A DNA stretch of 64,000 nucleotides. It comes from Streptomyces luteogriseus (GTDB taxonomy: Bacteria > Actinomycetota > Actinomycetes > Streptomycetales > Streptomycetaceae). The notes under the pieces are model-generated. The model worked only from the letters and a program-made list of their open reading frames with translations. It was not told the origin of the DNA and searched no databases. Position numbers and translations under genes: made by a program. Positions 8,375 to 16,264 of the stretch are shown piece by piece. The stretch is taken from positions 62,001 through 126,000 of the forward strand of contig NZ_JACHMS010000001.1 of assembly GCF_014205055.1 (NCBI RefSeq), given 5' to 3'. Position 1 is the stretch's first letter, and every line of letters starts with the position of its first letter.

Positions 8375-8845
8375 CTACCTGACGGTGTTCACCCGAGGCA
8401 CCCCCGGGCCGCGCAACGGGAGCGTCCGACTGAGGACGAGGTTGGTGGTCGTGCTCCCGAACTCGGCCAGCTCGTCGACGATCTCCTCCAAGTGGGCCAT
8501 CGACGTTGCCGCCACCTTCATGACGTAGCAGTCGTCTCCGGTGGTGCGCAGGCACTCCAGGATCTCCGGGCGCTCGTCCAGCAGCCGGCGCAGCGGCTGG
8601 TGCCGGGTTCCCGGCCCCGGGTACTTGAGCCGGACCACCGCCATCACCGGGTAACCGGTCCGCTCCGGGTTCACCTCCGCACGGTACCCCGTGATCACCT
8701 CGGCCTCCTCGAGCCGGCGCACCCGCTCCTTGGTCGCCGACGCGCTCAGGTTCACCCGCCGCGCCAGCTCGGTGAACGGGATCCGGCCGTCCCGTTGGAC
8801 TTCTGCCAGGATCGCCCAGTCCGTCACGTCGAGACTCTCGGTCAT
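8375..8845 (-). CDS. Lrp/AsnC family transcriptional regulator
   Basis: A 156-residue regulator starting MTESLDVTDWAILAEVQRDG. The N-terminal helix-turn-helix (RIPFTELARRVNLSASATKE) is followed by the RAM/AsnC_trans_reg effector domain, including the TTGDDCYVMKVAA strand. It is divergent from the LLM oxidoreductase gene, with 95 bases between the starts. Lrp/AsnC members usually sense an amino acid or related metabolite and regulate the neighbouring catabolic gene, so the LLM/deaminase pair is the probable target. Confidence 0.9.
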   Translation of the reverse strand: MTESLDVTDWAILAEVQRDGRIPFTELARRVNLSASATKERVRRLEEAEVITGYRAEVNPERTGYPVMAVVRLKYPGPGTRHQPLRRLLDERPEILECLRTTGDDCYVMKVAATSMAHLEEIVDELAEFGSTTTNLVLSRTLPLRGPGVPRVNTVR

Positions 8846-8940
8846 ACGCCCATTCTACCGGCGGATCCACGGCTGAACTGCCTCTGAACAGGCGGGAATC
8901 CCTTCTGGCGACCCATACGCCCTGCCTAGGGTTGGGCCCT

Positions 8941-9816
8941 ATGAAGATCGGAGTGAACGTCCCCAATTTCGGCCCGGGCACCGACCCCGGAGTGTTGCGA
9001 AGCTGGGCCCAGACCGTGGAAGGCCTGGGCTTCGACCTACTGATGATCTCGGACCACATCGCCATTACGCCGGATGTTGCCGAGCGCTATCCGGCACCCT
9101 TCTACGAGCCGTTCACCACCTTGTCCTGGCTGGCCGGCATCACCACCCGTATCCAGCTCGGCACGACGGTCCTCATCGCTCCCTACCGGCACCCTCTGCT
9201 CACCGCCCGAATGGCGGCCAATCTGAATGAGCTGAGCGGCGGCCGGCTGGTCCTCGGCGTGGGAGTGGGCTGGGCGCGGCAGGAGTTCACCGCCCTCGGC
9301 ATCCCGTTCTCACAGCGCGGACAGCTGACCGACGGCCACCTGCGGGACATCCGGGCCGCCTGGAAGGACACCGCCTCATACGGAGACCGCCGGATCCCGG
9401 TGTGGGTCGGCGGCAACAGCGACGCGGGACTGCGCCGGGCCGTACGAGTCGGAGACGCATGGCATCCGCTGCGCCCCACCGTGCCGTGGCTGCGCAAAGC
9501 CGCAGGCAGGCTGCAGACGTACGCGGACGAGCAACACTTGCCCGTGCCCGCCCTGGCTCCCCGCATCGCCCTGCGACTCACCAAGGAACCGGTCGACGGA
9601 GCGGGACGGCTCGCCGGAGAGGGCACCATCGATCAGATCATGGACGACCTCGACCAACTGCGGCTGCTGGGCGCCAAGTCCGTCGTCCTCGACACCTACC
9701 CGGGCGACCCCCACACGACATGTCACCCGCAGGCGGCCTGGCAGGCCCTCGCCACCGTGGCCGCGCACCTTCTCCCACCCAGCACCCCACCCCGCACCAC
9801 GATGGAGCAGTCATGA
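8941..9816 (+). CDS. LLM-class (F420-dependent type) oxidoreductase
   Basis: A 291-residue luciferase-like monooxygenase. MKIGVNVPNFGP starts the first strand; LGFDLLMISDHIAI, the TTRIQLGTTVLIAPYRHP block, LSGGRLVLGVGVGW and IPVWVGGNSDAGLRRAVR are standard for actinobacterial F420-dependent LLM proteins. It is coupled by an ATGA overlap (9813-9816) to a nucleobase deaminase, which suggests both act on a related nitrogen heterocycle. The cofactor (F420 or FMN) cannot be settled from sequence alone. Confidence 0.88.
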   Translation: MKIGVNVPNFGPGTDPGVLRSWAQTVEGLGFDLLMISDHIAITPDVAERYPAPFYEPFTTLSWLAGITTRIQLGTTVLIAPYRHPLLTARMAANLNELSGGRLVLGVGVGWARQEFTALGIPFSQRGQLTDGHLRDIRAAWKDTASYGDRRIPVWVGGNSDAGLRRAVRVGDAWHPLRPTVPWLRKAAGRLQTYADEQHLPVPALAPRIALRLTKEPVDGAGRLAGEGTIDQIMDDLDQLRLLGAKSVVLDTYPGDPHTTCHPQAAWQALATVAAHLLPPSTPPRTTMEQS

Positions 9817-10241
9817 CCACACTCGACGACCACCCCCTCCTCCGGCAGGCCATCTCTCTCGCGGCCAAGGCACGCGCGAGCGGCAACCCGCCCTTTGGAT
9901 CTCTGTTGGCAGGACCGGACGGGACAATCCTGGCCGAGGAGCACAACACCACCCTCACCGACAATGACGTCACAGCACACCCGGAACTCAAATTGGCGAG
10001 GTGGGCCGCAAGAGAACTCGACGCGCAGACCGCGGCAGGCACCACCATGTACACCAGCTGCCAGCCGTGCGGGATGTGCGAGGCAGTCATCCAATGGGCG
10101 GGGCTGCGGCGAGTGGTGTTCGCCCTGTCCAACGAACAGCTCCTGGACATCAGGCCGGGCAGCAGCCGACGGCCCGTGCCGCAGGATGGCCCCGCGCTGC
10201 TCGACGAGGTACGGGCTGCGGTCGAGCCCTACTATCGCTGA
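9813..10241 (+). CDS. nucleoside/nucleobase deaminase (cytidine-deaminase-like fold)
   Basis: A 142-residue zinc deaminase. HPE at residues 56-58 provides the zinc histidine and catalytic glutamate; PCGMC (Cys86, Cys89) provides the other ligands. GNPPFGSLLAGPDG is the substrate-loop region seen in guanine/cytosine deaminases and TadA-like proteins. The start overlaps the stop of the LLM gene. The short length and lack of a basic C-terminal helix favour a small-molecule deaminase over a tRNA enzyme. The substrate is unknown. Confidence 0.87.
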   Translation: MTTLDDHPLLRQAISLAAKARASGNPPFGSLLAGPDGTILAEEHNTTLTDNDVTAHPELKLARWAARELDAQTAAGTTMYTSCQPCGMCEAVIQWAGLRRVVFALSNEQLLDIRPGSSRRPVPQDGPALLDEVRAAVEPYYR

Positions 10242-10370
10242 CCGCCGGGCCCAGGGCGGAGCCCGCCACCACGGAACGCACCCGGGTACGCTCGTCCCTC
10301 CAATGGAGCCACACGGAGACGCGCCGGGCCGGGGAGTCTTGGCGCGCCGCACCTGGTAGAACACTGACCC

Positions 10371-11015
10371 GTGGGTGTCCAGGAGCGCGAACGCAAGATG
10401 TACCGGCCGCTGTGGCGGGCCGGCCTGGAAGTGATCCCGGACGCCGTGCCGGACGGAACGATGCCGTTCGTCTCCGGATATGGTCCCGAGGACATCGTCG
10501 GCGGCTTCTCCCACCGGTACGAAACCCCACGGCTCGTCGAGCGTCTCAACGAGGACTGGCATGCCCTGGCGGTCTCCTCGGGCCTTTTCGACCACCGGCG
10601 CGAGTTCCTCGTCCTGCTTCCTCACGGCACCTACACGCACCAGGCCGTCCTGCCCAAGGAGAACCTGCACTATGGCCGCCGTGCCCCATCGCCGGTCTGG
10701 ACCCGGGTCCGGCTCCTTGACCGCTGGGACATCATGGGTCGGGGTGCGGCATCGGCGTTCCTCGGCATACGTGCGGGCCACCCGGGTTTCGGCATGATGG
10801 CGCTCGACAGCAGCGTGTACATCGGCTGCTCGACGGGCGAGATCGGGGTCGACGTGAGTGCGGTGGCCCACCCGGCCCGCTCTGAGAACATCCTGCAGGA
10901 CCTGGAATGGTACGCACATTGGGACTATCCCCGCGCCGACAAGGAGTTGCAGAAGCGGATCGCTGCCTGGCTCGCGGGCCGCGCATTGGGGACCGCCAGC
11001 CGTTCCGACCGATGA
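10371..11015 (+). CDS. hypothetical protein, 214 aa
   Basis: No family was recognised. The protein has normal composition, with YRPLWRAGLEVIPDAV, SGYGPEDIVGGFSHRYETPR, a long hydrophobic stretch in the middle and WYAHWDYPRADKELQKRIAA at the end. There is no signal peptide or clear membrane helix. The GTG at 10371 is the longest start; an ATG at 10398 is an alternative, and neither has a strong ribosome site. It lies between the deaminase gene and the CRISPR relic. Codon use matches neighbouring real genes, so it is probably expressed. Confidence 0.55.
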   Translation: MGVQERERKMYRPLWRAGLEVIPDAVPDGTMPFVSGYGPEDIVGGFSHRYETPRLVERLNEDWHALAVSSGLFDHRREFLVLLPHGTYTHQAVLPKENLHYGRRAPSPVWTRVRLLDRWDIMGRGAASAFLGIRAGHPGFGMMALDSSVYIGCSTGEIGVDVSAVAHPARSENILQDLEWYAHWDYPRADKELQKRIAAWLAGRALGTASRSDR

Positions 11016-11062
11016 CCACGCGGCCCTCGGCAGCGATTGGAGAGGCGTGCCGAGTGACACGA

Positions 11063-11211
11063 GGTCGTCCCCGCGCACGCGGGGGTAGCTTTTGGACGAA
11101 GTTGCCGTCAGCCGCACCAAGCTGGTCGTCCCAGCCCCCGCGGGGGATCTTCTTCGCCGGCGATACAGCGGTCGTCGGTGGCCGGTAATCCCCGCGCCCG
11201 CTGAGCACACT
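11063..11211. CRISPR. three-repeat relic of a type I-E CRISPR array
   Basis: GGTCGTCCCCGCGCACGCGG begins at 11063, GGTCGTCCCAGCCCCCGCGG at 11124 and a degenerate GGTAATCCCCGCGCCCGC at 11184. The starts are 61 and 60 bases apart, which is the 28-29 plus 32-33 period of type I-E arrays. The repeat has the CCCCGCG-N-CGCGGGG hairpin known from streptomycete I-E repeats. The intervening sequences at about 11092-11123 and 11153-11183 differ from each other, as spacers do. No cas gene is present in the window. Repeat 3 is decayed. Confidence 0.75.
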
Positions 11212-11292
11212 GCATGCACGAGGCGCGGGACCATCGCCTCAGCCGGCATGGGTCCGTGCCGGAGGCTCCGGGCGCTCATGTACGTGAGGTCA

Positions 11293-11549
11293 ATGAGTAC
11301 CGACGTCAGTGCTGTCGCCCTGTTCGGGGCGATCTTCTTGGTGACCGGTGCCGGCTTTGGTGGGCCAGCGCGGGAGACATCCGACGCGTGCGGGACTGGC
11401 GCACCATCACGGGACAGTCCGCCTCGGTCACCATTGTGGGTCCGGTGTTCCTGCGCTGCGGGCTGTTTCTCCTGGTCCTCGGAGCTGCCGCTGCCGGACT
11501 CTGCCAACTCGTGGACGCCGCGCCCTACGACAGCTGGTGGTACAGCTAG
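11293..11549 (+). pseudogene. small two-helix membrane protein, frameshifted
   Basis: An ATG at 11293 begins MSTDVSAVALFGAIFLVTGA in one frame. After about 11358 the colinear continuation is in another frame: DIRRVRDWRTITGQSASVTI and VFLRCGLFLLVLGAAAAGL, ending at 11549. Together they describe a protein of about 85 residues with a membrane helix at each end and a charged loop between. One indel separates the halves. The family was not recognised. Confidence 0.5.
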
Positions 11550-11602
11550 AACTTGCCCTCAACCGGCAATCGATCATCGGCGGCGGTGCCTCGGAGGGCC
11601 GG

Positions 11603-12003
11603 TTACAGCGGGAGTTGTATGCCGAGTTCCTGCATGGCGGCGGAGGGTGGGCCGCCTTCGGAGCGTTCGGTCTTGTAGCCCTTGACCCGCGGTTCGAGGG
11701 TGCGGGGGTCGACGGCTTCGGCGGGGGCGCTCTTGGCGTACAGGCCGTCAGGCTCGCTGTCGCGGTCGTGGGGCAGCAGCCAGAAGACGCGGCGGCGGAA
11801 AGTGCCAGACGCGCGGGAGGCCTTGGCCTCGGGGCCGAGGATGGCGTAACCGACCATGCGGCCGTCGCGGTGGTAGGGGGTTTGCCCTTGCGGGTGGGCA
11901 GCCGGTCCAGGCTCTGGCGCACGTAGTCGAGGTCGTTGATGTCCTCCAGCCACACGAGTTCGGCTTCGTGGCTGATCTCGTCCGCGCTGATCAGGGAACT
12001 CAT
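11603..12003 (-). pseudogene. DUF6009 family protein with a single frameshift
   Basis: From an ATG at 12003 the frame reads MSSLISADEISHEAELVWLE and YVRQSLDRLPTRKGKP. The frame is lost at a run of five G (11876-11880 on the plus strand). The colinear second frame continues YHRDGRMVGYAILGPEAKAS, RVFWLLPHDRDSEPDGLY and ends at 11603. The combined protein has the length and motifs I associate with the streptomycete DUF6009 family. A one-base deletion in a homopolymer could also be a sequencing error, in which case the gene is intact. Confidence 0.6.
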
Positions 12004-12104
12004 GCGCTGGTGTCCCTTTCCTCGTCGGTGAGCAGGCCGATGCCCGGGGAGTACTTGCGCTGGTTGGACGATCGGCGAGAGCTGGAGAGCAGGTCCGTTG
12101 TCAC
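12000..12104 (-). CDS. very short ORF coupled to the DUF6009 gene
   Basis: A possible 34-residue ORF from a GTG at 12104, reading VTTDLLSSSRRSSNQRKYSP and ending LTDEERDTSA. Its TGA overlaps the ATG of the DUF6009 relic (ATGA). It could equally be the tail of a longer decayed upstream gene, since the frame stays open to about 12197. No family recognised. Confidence 0.3.
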   Translation of the reverse strand: MTTDLLSSSRRSSNQRKYSPGIGLLTDEERDTSA

Positions 12105-12422
12105 AGCCTCCGGTCCACTGGCCAATAACACTGTGAAAGGGCAGGGATGTTGCACCTGGTGTACGAGGACCCTCGTGGTTGGCGTTGGCTGCGGCACTAC
12201 ATCAAGAAACGTCGGTCCCCGACCGGGCCATGAAGGGCACGGGTTTGGTTTATGTCCTGGCGATCACCGGCACCGTGTCGTACGTGAAGGGGGCTCCCCC
12301 GCAGGGCCACATGCCTGCTTCGAAGCCCTGCGCAGTGAGGCCCACCGTGTCGGCTCGACCGTGTCCCGGGCATGGCTCTCGCCGCGCCCCCGGCGCTGTG
12401 CTTGGCCGCGGTCGGCGCCGGC

Positions 12423-13376
12423 TCACCACTGGGTGATGAGCGGTGTGTCCGGTCCGTGCTGACGCCAGGCTTCGGTGAGACGGACGAGGCGGGCTGGGGC
12501 GGCGATGCCGCGCACGGTTGCGATCTTGCCGCCTGTGATGTCGAACGTCACGGCGCCGACAACCTTGCCGTCGGGCACGAAAAGGATGGCGGGGGCGCCG
12601 TTGACGAGCGCGTAGTGGACAGCAGAAATTCCGCCGGCAAGTCGCTGTTTTGCGGGTGTGGATGTGAAGCCGGCCCGTGCGATGGCGGCGATGCGCTGCG
12701 GAGTGTCGTACCGCAGCAGCTTCTCGGTCAGGCCGGCACCGTCGGAGATCGCGGTCGCGTCGTCGGTGAGCAGCGCCACCAGGCGTTCGGTGCGGCCCGA
12801 GGTCGCAGCTGCGAGGAATTCCTCGACGATCCTGCGGGCGGATGCCGGGTCGACTTCGCCGCCGCCGCGGCGCGCGGCGGTGATGCGGTGCCGGGCCCGG
12901 TGGAGGTGCTGCTGGCTTGCGGATTCGGTGATGTCGAGGATCTCGGCGATCTCGGCGTGGTTGTGGGAGAACGCTTCGCGCAGGACGTAGACGGCCCGCT
13001 CCAGCGGTGACAGACGCTCCACGAGGGTCAGCACGGCCAGGGAGACCGATTCACGCTGCTCGAATGTGTCGGCCGGGCCAAGCATCGGGTCGCCGTCGAG
13101 GAGCGGTTCGGGCAGCCAGGCACCGACGGTGCGTTCGCGGCGGGCCTGCGCCGAGCGGAGTCGATCGAGGCACAGGTTGGTGACGATCTTGGTCAGCCAT
13201 GCTTCCGGCACCTTGATCCGCTGTCGGTCGGCAGCCTGCCAGTGCAAGAACGCATCCTGCACGGCGTCTTCCGCATCGGCGGCGGATCCCAGCAGCCGGT
13301 ACGCCAGCGAGGCCAGCCGGTTCCGGCTGGCCTCGAACCGGCTGGTGTCGAAGCGATCATTGGCGGTTCTGTCCAC
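12423..13376 (-). CDS. ECF sigma factor with SnoaL-like C-terminal domain
   Basis: A 317-residue sigma factor of the SigJ-like architecture. Sigma-2 includes ASLAYRLLGSAADAEDAVQD; sigma-4 includes RLSPLERAVYVLREAF and ESASQQHLHRARHRI. A SnoaL/NTF2-like domain follows from about residue 190. WLPEPLLDGDP is present, but the DGGGK motif is replaced by DGAGLTEK and no NPDKL motif is seen, so it is a relative of ECF41 and not a typical member. The GTG at 13376 follows AGGG. It is the last gene of a minus-strand run with the membrane protein (10-base gap) and the FAD oxidoreductase. Confidence 0.85.
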   Translation of the reverse strand: MDRTANDRFDTSRFEASRNRLASLAYRLLGSAADAEDAVQDAFLHWQAADRQRIKVPEAWLTKIVTNLCLDRLRSAQARRERTVGAWLPEPLLDGDPMLGPADTFEQRESVSLAVLTLVERLSPLERAVYVLREAFSHNHAEIAEILDITESASQQHLHRARHRITAARRGGGEVDPASARRIVEEFLAAATSGRTERLVALLTDDATAISDGAGLTEKLLRYDTPQRIAAIARAGFTSTPAKQRLAGGISAVHYALVNGAPAILFVPDGKVVGAVTFDITGGKIATVRGIAAPARLVRLTEAWRQHGPDTPLITQW

Positions 13377-13386
13377 GCGAAACACC

Positions 13387-14421
13387 CTAACTAGACGGCT
13401 GCGCTGCCGCGTTCTCGGCGGACCCGGCGGCCAGGCGGCGCTCGCGCCTGGGGCGACCGCCGGCCAGACAAAGCGCGACACCGAATCCGAGCCAGGTCAT
13501 GAGCACGAGGACGGAGTGGGTGGAGCCGTGGCCGTCGAAGAAGGCTGTGGAGCGCAGCAACTGGCCGCCCGCCCCGGGCGGCAGCAACTGGCCGAGCGTG
13601 CCGGACCAGCCCGGCAGCATCTCGGGTGCGGTCGAGGTGCCTGACAGGGGGTTGCCGATGAGCATCATGGTGGCGGCACCGAGGCCGAAGCCGGCGTACC
13701 CGAGCTGTGACTCCAGCCCGATGATGGTCAGGGATGTGGCGGCGATGGCCAAAGCGATCGCGCCGGTGTTGACCAGGTAGGAATCGTCCAGTGAGCCGAG
13801 CCAGAACTGCAGGATCGCTGCCACGGCCAGGCCTCCGGTGATCGCGAAGGTGAGTGCCCCGGCGACCTGGCGGGCGATGCCGCGGACGAGCCTGGTCAGC
13901 AACAGCGCGGCGAGCAGGCCGCCCATGACCAGGGGCAGGGCTCCGGCGGCCAGGCCGGCGCCGCGGGGGTCGTCGGCCGGCAGGGCGACGATGTCGCGGA
14001 CAGGGGACGTCTTGCTGAGGCCCTGCCCCTGACCGAGCCCCACCGCGACACCCTGCAGGGTCTGGGCGACCGCTGCGCCGGCGGCCGAGGCTGTGATGAC
14101 CTGCGGAGCGCCGGAGCTGACGTCTACCGCCCCGTACACCTCCCGGTCGCGGATCAGCCGTTCGGCGGCTGTGGTGTCGGCGACCTCGGTGATCGCGAAG
14201 CCGCCTGGCAGACGTTGGTCGAGCGCGGCGCTGACCCGCTTGACCGCGGCGGGCGGTCCGGCGACGGCGATCGGCACGTCGTGCACATGCGACCGCACCG
14301 ACGGCCAGGCGAAGGCGGTGAGCAGCACGCTGATGAGTGCTGTGAGCAGGACGACTGTCCTGGCCACCGTCGGCCAGGTCGACGGCAGCGTGTCGGCTAC
14401 GCGTGGGGCCGGAGTATCCAT
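13387..14421 (-). CDS. integral membrane protein, DUF3533/ABC-2-like
   Basis: A 344-residue protein with an N-terminal transmembrane helix (VLLTALISVLLTAFAWPSV), an outer domain of about 120 residues, then five to six membrane helices (ALPLVMGGLLAALLLTRLV and following) and a short basic C-terminus. This one-plus-five arrangement resembles YhgE/Pip or DUF3533 proteins related to ABC-2 permeases. No ATPase is encoded next to it. It lies between the FAD oxidoreductase and the sigma factor on the same strand, so it may be a membrane partner or target of that sigma factor. Confidence 0.75.
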   Translation of the reverse strand: MDTPAPRVADTLPSTWPTVARTVVLLTALISVLLTAFAWPSVRSHVHDVPIAVAGPPAAVKRVSAALDQRLPGGFAITEVADTTAAERLIRDREVYGAVDVSSGAPQVITASAAGAAVAQTLQGVAVGLGQGQGLSKTSPVRDIVALPADDPRGAGLAAGALPLVMGGLLAALLLTRLVRGIARQVAGALTFAITGGLAVAAILQFWLGSLDDSYLVNTGAIALAIAATSLTIIGLESQLGYAGFGLGAATMMLIGNPLSGTSTAPEMLPGWSGTLGQLLPPGAGGQLLRSTAFFDGHGSTHSVLVLMTWLGFGVALCLAGGRPRRERRLAAGSAENAAAQPSS

Positions 14422-14600
14422 GCGTCCTCCTCGGACAGAGAGATTTCCTTGCTTGGTGACGGGGACGGGCTGGTTGTGAACACCTCGGGTCGGCAGTGGC
14501 TCCGCCCGGATGCTGGTCCGGCCTCGCAGGTGGGCGGCCCATCTCTGGCCCAGTGCGGGGTGCTCAGGCGCGCACAGGAGGGGGCGGAGGCGATCCGCCC

Positions 14601-14633
14601 CTGGCCCTCGAAGCGACTGGTGTCGAAGCGCTG
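14601..14633 (-). repeat. stray copy of the sigma factor 5' end
   Basis: These bases resemble 13327-13355, the N-terminal codons of the sigma gene, over about 30 positions with few mismatches and one inserted base. On the minus strand both read RFDTSRFE. The copy directly follows the FAD oxidoreductase stop, hinting that a second sigma gene once began here. Confidence 0.45.
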
Positions 14634-14655
14634 TGGCAGCGCTTGCCCACGGCGG

Positions 14656-15855
14656 CTACGCGACCGCCTTCTTTGCGGACACCTCCGGTACGGCGACCAG
14701 GTGGCGCTTGCGCTTGGGTAGGCCGAAAGTCGGGTGCGAGGTGGTCCACAGCGACATCCTCAGGATGCCCGCCTTGATCCGCGCGGCCTTCCTGCCGCCC
14801 ACGTACTTCGGCTTCGCCTGTGCTTCGCCGTCGACCATCTGCAGGATCCCGTCCCGCCGCCCGAGGCTGATGTGGTTGCCGTGGTAGTCCAGCTTGGCGT
14901 TAGGGATTTTGTGCCCGGTCAAGCGTCCCACGATCGCGGCCGTGGCCTGCATGCCGGTGTAGCCGGCCGACGCGCAGGACATCGGCAGCGGCCGGCCGTT
15001 GTCGCCGATGGCGTAGGCGCTGTCGCCCACGGCGTAGACGTTCGGGTGCGAGACCGACCGCATGGTGCGATCGACGACGATCCGACCGTTGTCGGTGACC
15101 TCCAGCCCGCCTGCGGCGGCGATGGCGTCGACCGCGAACCCGGCCGTCCACACGGTCGCGTCGGATGCCAGGACGGTGCCGTCGGCGCACAGCACCCGCG
15201 CCGCTTCGACGGCCTCGACGCTGGTGTGCTCCAGGACGGTGATGCCCAGCCGGTCACAGGCCTGGCGCAGATGGCTGCGGGCTCCGGCGGAGAGCGGGGC
15301 ACCCAGTTCGCCGCGAGCAACCAGCGACACCGACAGGCTGGGCCGGGATTCGGCGATCTCGGTGGCGGTCTCGATGCCGGTCAGCCCGTCGCCGACGACC
15401 AGCACCTTCCCGCCTTCGCCCCGCTTGCCCAGGCTGTCCAGGCGCTCGCGCAGACGCAGCGCCGCCGGACGACTGGTGACATGGGAGGCATGCTCGGCTA
15501 CGCCGGGGACGCCGTGGTCGGCGACGCGGCTGCCGAGCGCGTAGAGGAGGGTGTCGTAGCCGAGCTCGCCGCCGCCGTCGGCGTCAGCCACGGAGACGAC
15601 CTGTCGCTCGGGGTCGACGGCGGTGACACGGGCCAGGCGCAGCCGTATACCCGTGCCCGCGAAGACGTCGGCGAGCCGCGGAGCCTCGATCTCCTGGCCG
15701 ACCGCGAGCTGGTGCAGCCGCAGCCGCTGGACAAAATCCGGCTCAGCGTTGACCACAGTGATCTCGGTGCCTGCCGGGGACAGCCGACGGGCCAGGGTGC
15801 CGGCCGCGTAGGCCCCGGCATAGCCGGCGCCGAGAACGACGATGCGGTGCTTCAT
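14656..15855 (-). CDS. NAD(P)/FAD-dependent oxidoreductase, type II NADH dehydrogenase-like
   Basis: A 399-residue flavoprotein. MKHRIVVLGAGYAGAYAAGT is the FAD-binding Rossmann motif. VLVVGDGLTGIETATEIAES is the second (NAD(P)H) motif, and NVYAVGDSAYAIG is the late FAD-contact motif. This Pyr_redox_2 layout is that of NDH-2-like dehydrogenases, which pass electrons from NAD(P)H to quinones at the membrane, but no C-terminal membrane helix is obvious. The ATG at 15855 follows GGGAG. It is the first gene of the run ending with the SnoaL-tailed sigma factor; a TGTCACA element lies about 80 bases upstream. Confidence 0.87.
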   Translation of the reverse strand: MKHRIVVLGAGYAGAYAAGTLARRLSPAGTEITVVNAEPDFVQRLRLHQLAVGQEIEAPRLADVFAGTGIRLRLARVTAVDPERQVVSVADADGGGELGYDTLLYALGSRVADHGVPGVAEHASHVTSRPAALRLRERLDSLGKRGEGGKVLVVGDGLTGIETATEIAESRPSLSVSLVARGELGAPLSAGARSHLRQACDRLGITVLEHTSVEAVEAARVLCADGTVLASDATVWTAGFAVDAIAAAGGLEVTDNGRIVVDRTMRSVSHPNVYAVGDSAYAIGDNGRPLPMSCASAGYTGMQATAAIVGRLTGHKIPNAKLDYHGNHISLGRRDGILQMVDGEAQAKPKYVGGRKAARIKAGILRMSLWTTSHPTFGLPKRKRHLVAVPEVSAKKAVA

Positions 15856-15933
15856 GTGATGCTCCCGTCGGTTCGCTAGCTCCATGTCGGTGACTTGAGC
15901 GGGACAGCGCCCTGATTCCTGACAGGAGCTACA

Positions 15934-15940
15934 TGTGACA
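15934..15940 (-). promoter_or_regulatory. ECF41-like -35 element, no matching -10
   Basis: TGTCACA occurs on the minus strand upstream of the FAD oxidoreductase, identical to the -35 elements at 7045 and 7095. The bases 16 downstream are AATC and not CGTC, so the match is partial. Confidence 0.3.
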
Positions 15941-16118
15941 TGGATCACACAGAAGCAGGAGTGTCGCCCGCCGACGCGCGCACAGTCGAGGCGGCGCGGA
16001 TGGGACTCCGCAGGCGCGTGATGGCCATGGGCCACCGAACCTGCGACGCGGCAACCGCTGCTCCGCATCTGATCCTTGCCAGGCCGGCTCAGGTGCCGGA
16101 CACCCAGTCGATCAAGCC

Positions 16119-16264
16119 TGGAACTCCCGCATCGTGTCTCCGTTCCTGCTCGGTCGTACTACGCCAGCGACGGCCGCGCCGTGGAGACCGCCGACATCGT
16201 CGTCCCGGACGGCAGCTGGGAAGTGGCCTACGAGTTCGCCGTGGACCCACCTGAGCCCGCCTGA
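16119..16264 (+). pseudogene. C-terminal UTRA-domain remnant of a GntR regulator
   Basis: The frame reads LPHRVSVPARSYYASDGRAV followed by ETADIVVPDGSWEVAYEF and a stop at 16264. 'S..yYA.DGRpVEtADIVvP...w...Y' is the end of the UTRA ligand-binding domain of HutC-type GntR regulators. No winged-helix domain is present upstream, so only the last 45 or so residues survive. Confidence 0.65.

Noticed and set aside
11240..11280. A possible fourth CRISPR repeat
   Set aside because: The sequence one period further on does not retain the CCCCGCG hairpin or the GGTCGTCC start.
9723..11507. A 594-codon open frame on the minus strand
   Set aside because: It lies antisense to the LLM, deaminase and 10371 genes and to the CRISPR relic, has arginine/proline-rich composition and no ribosome site. 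It is a by-product of high GC.
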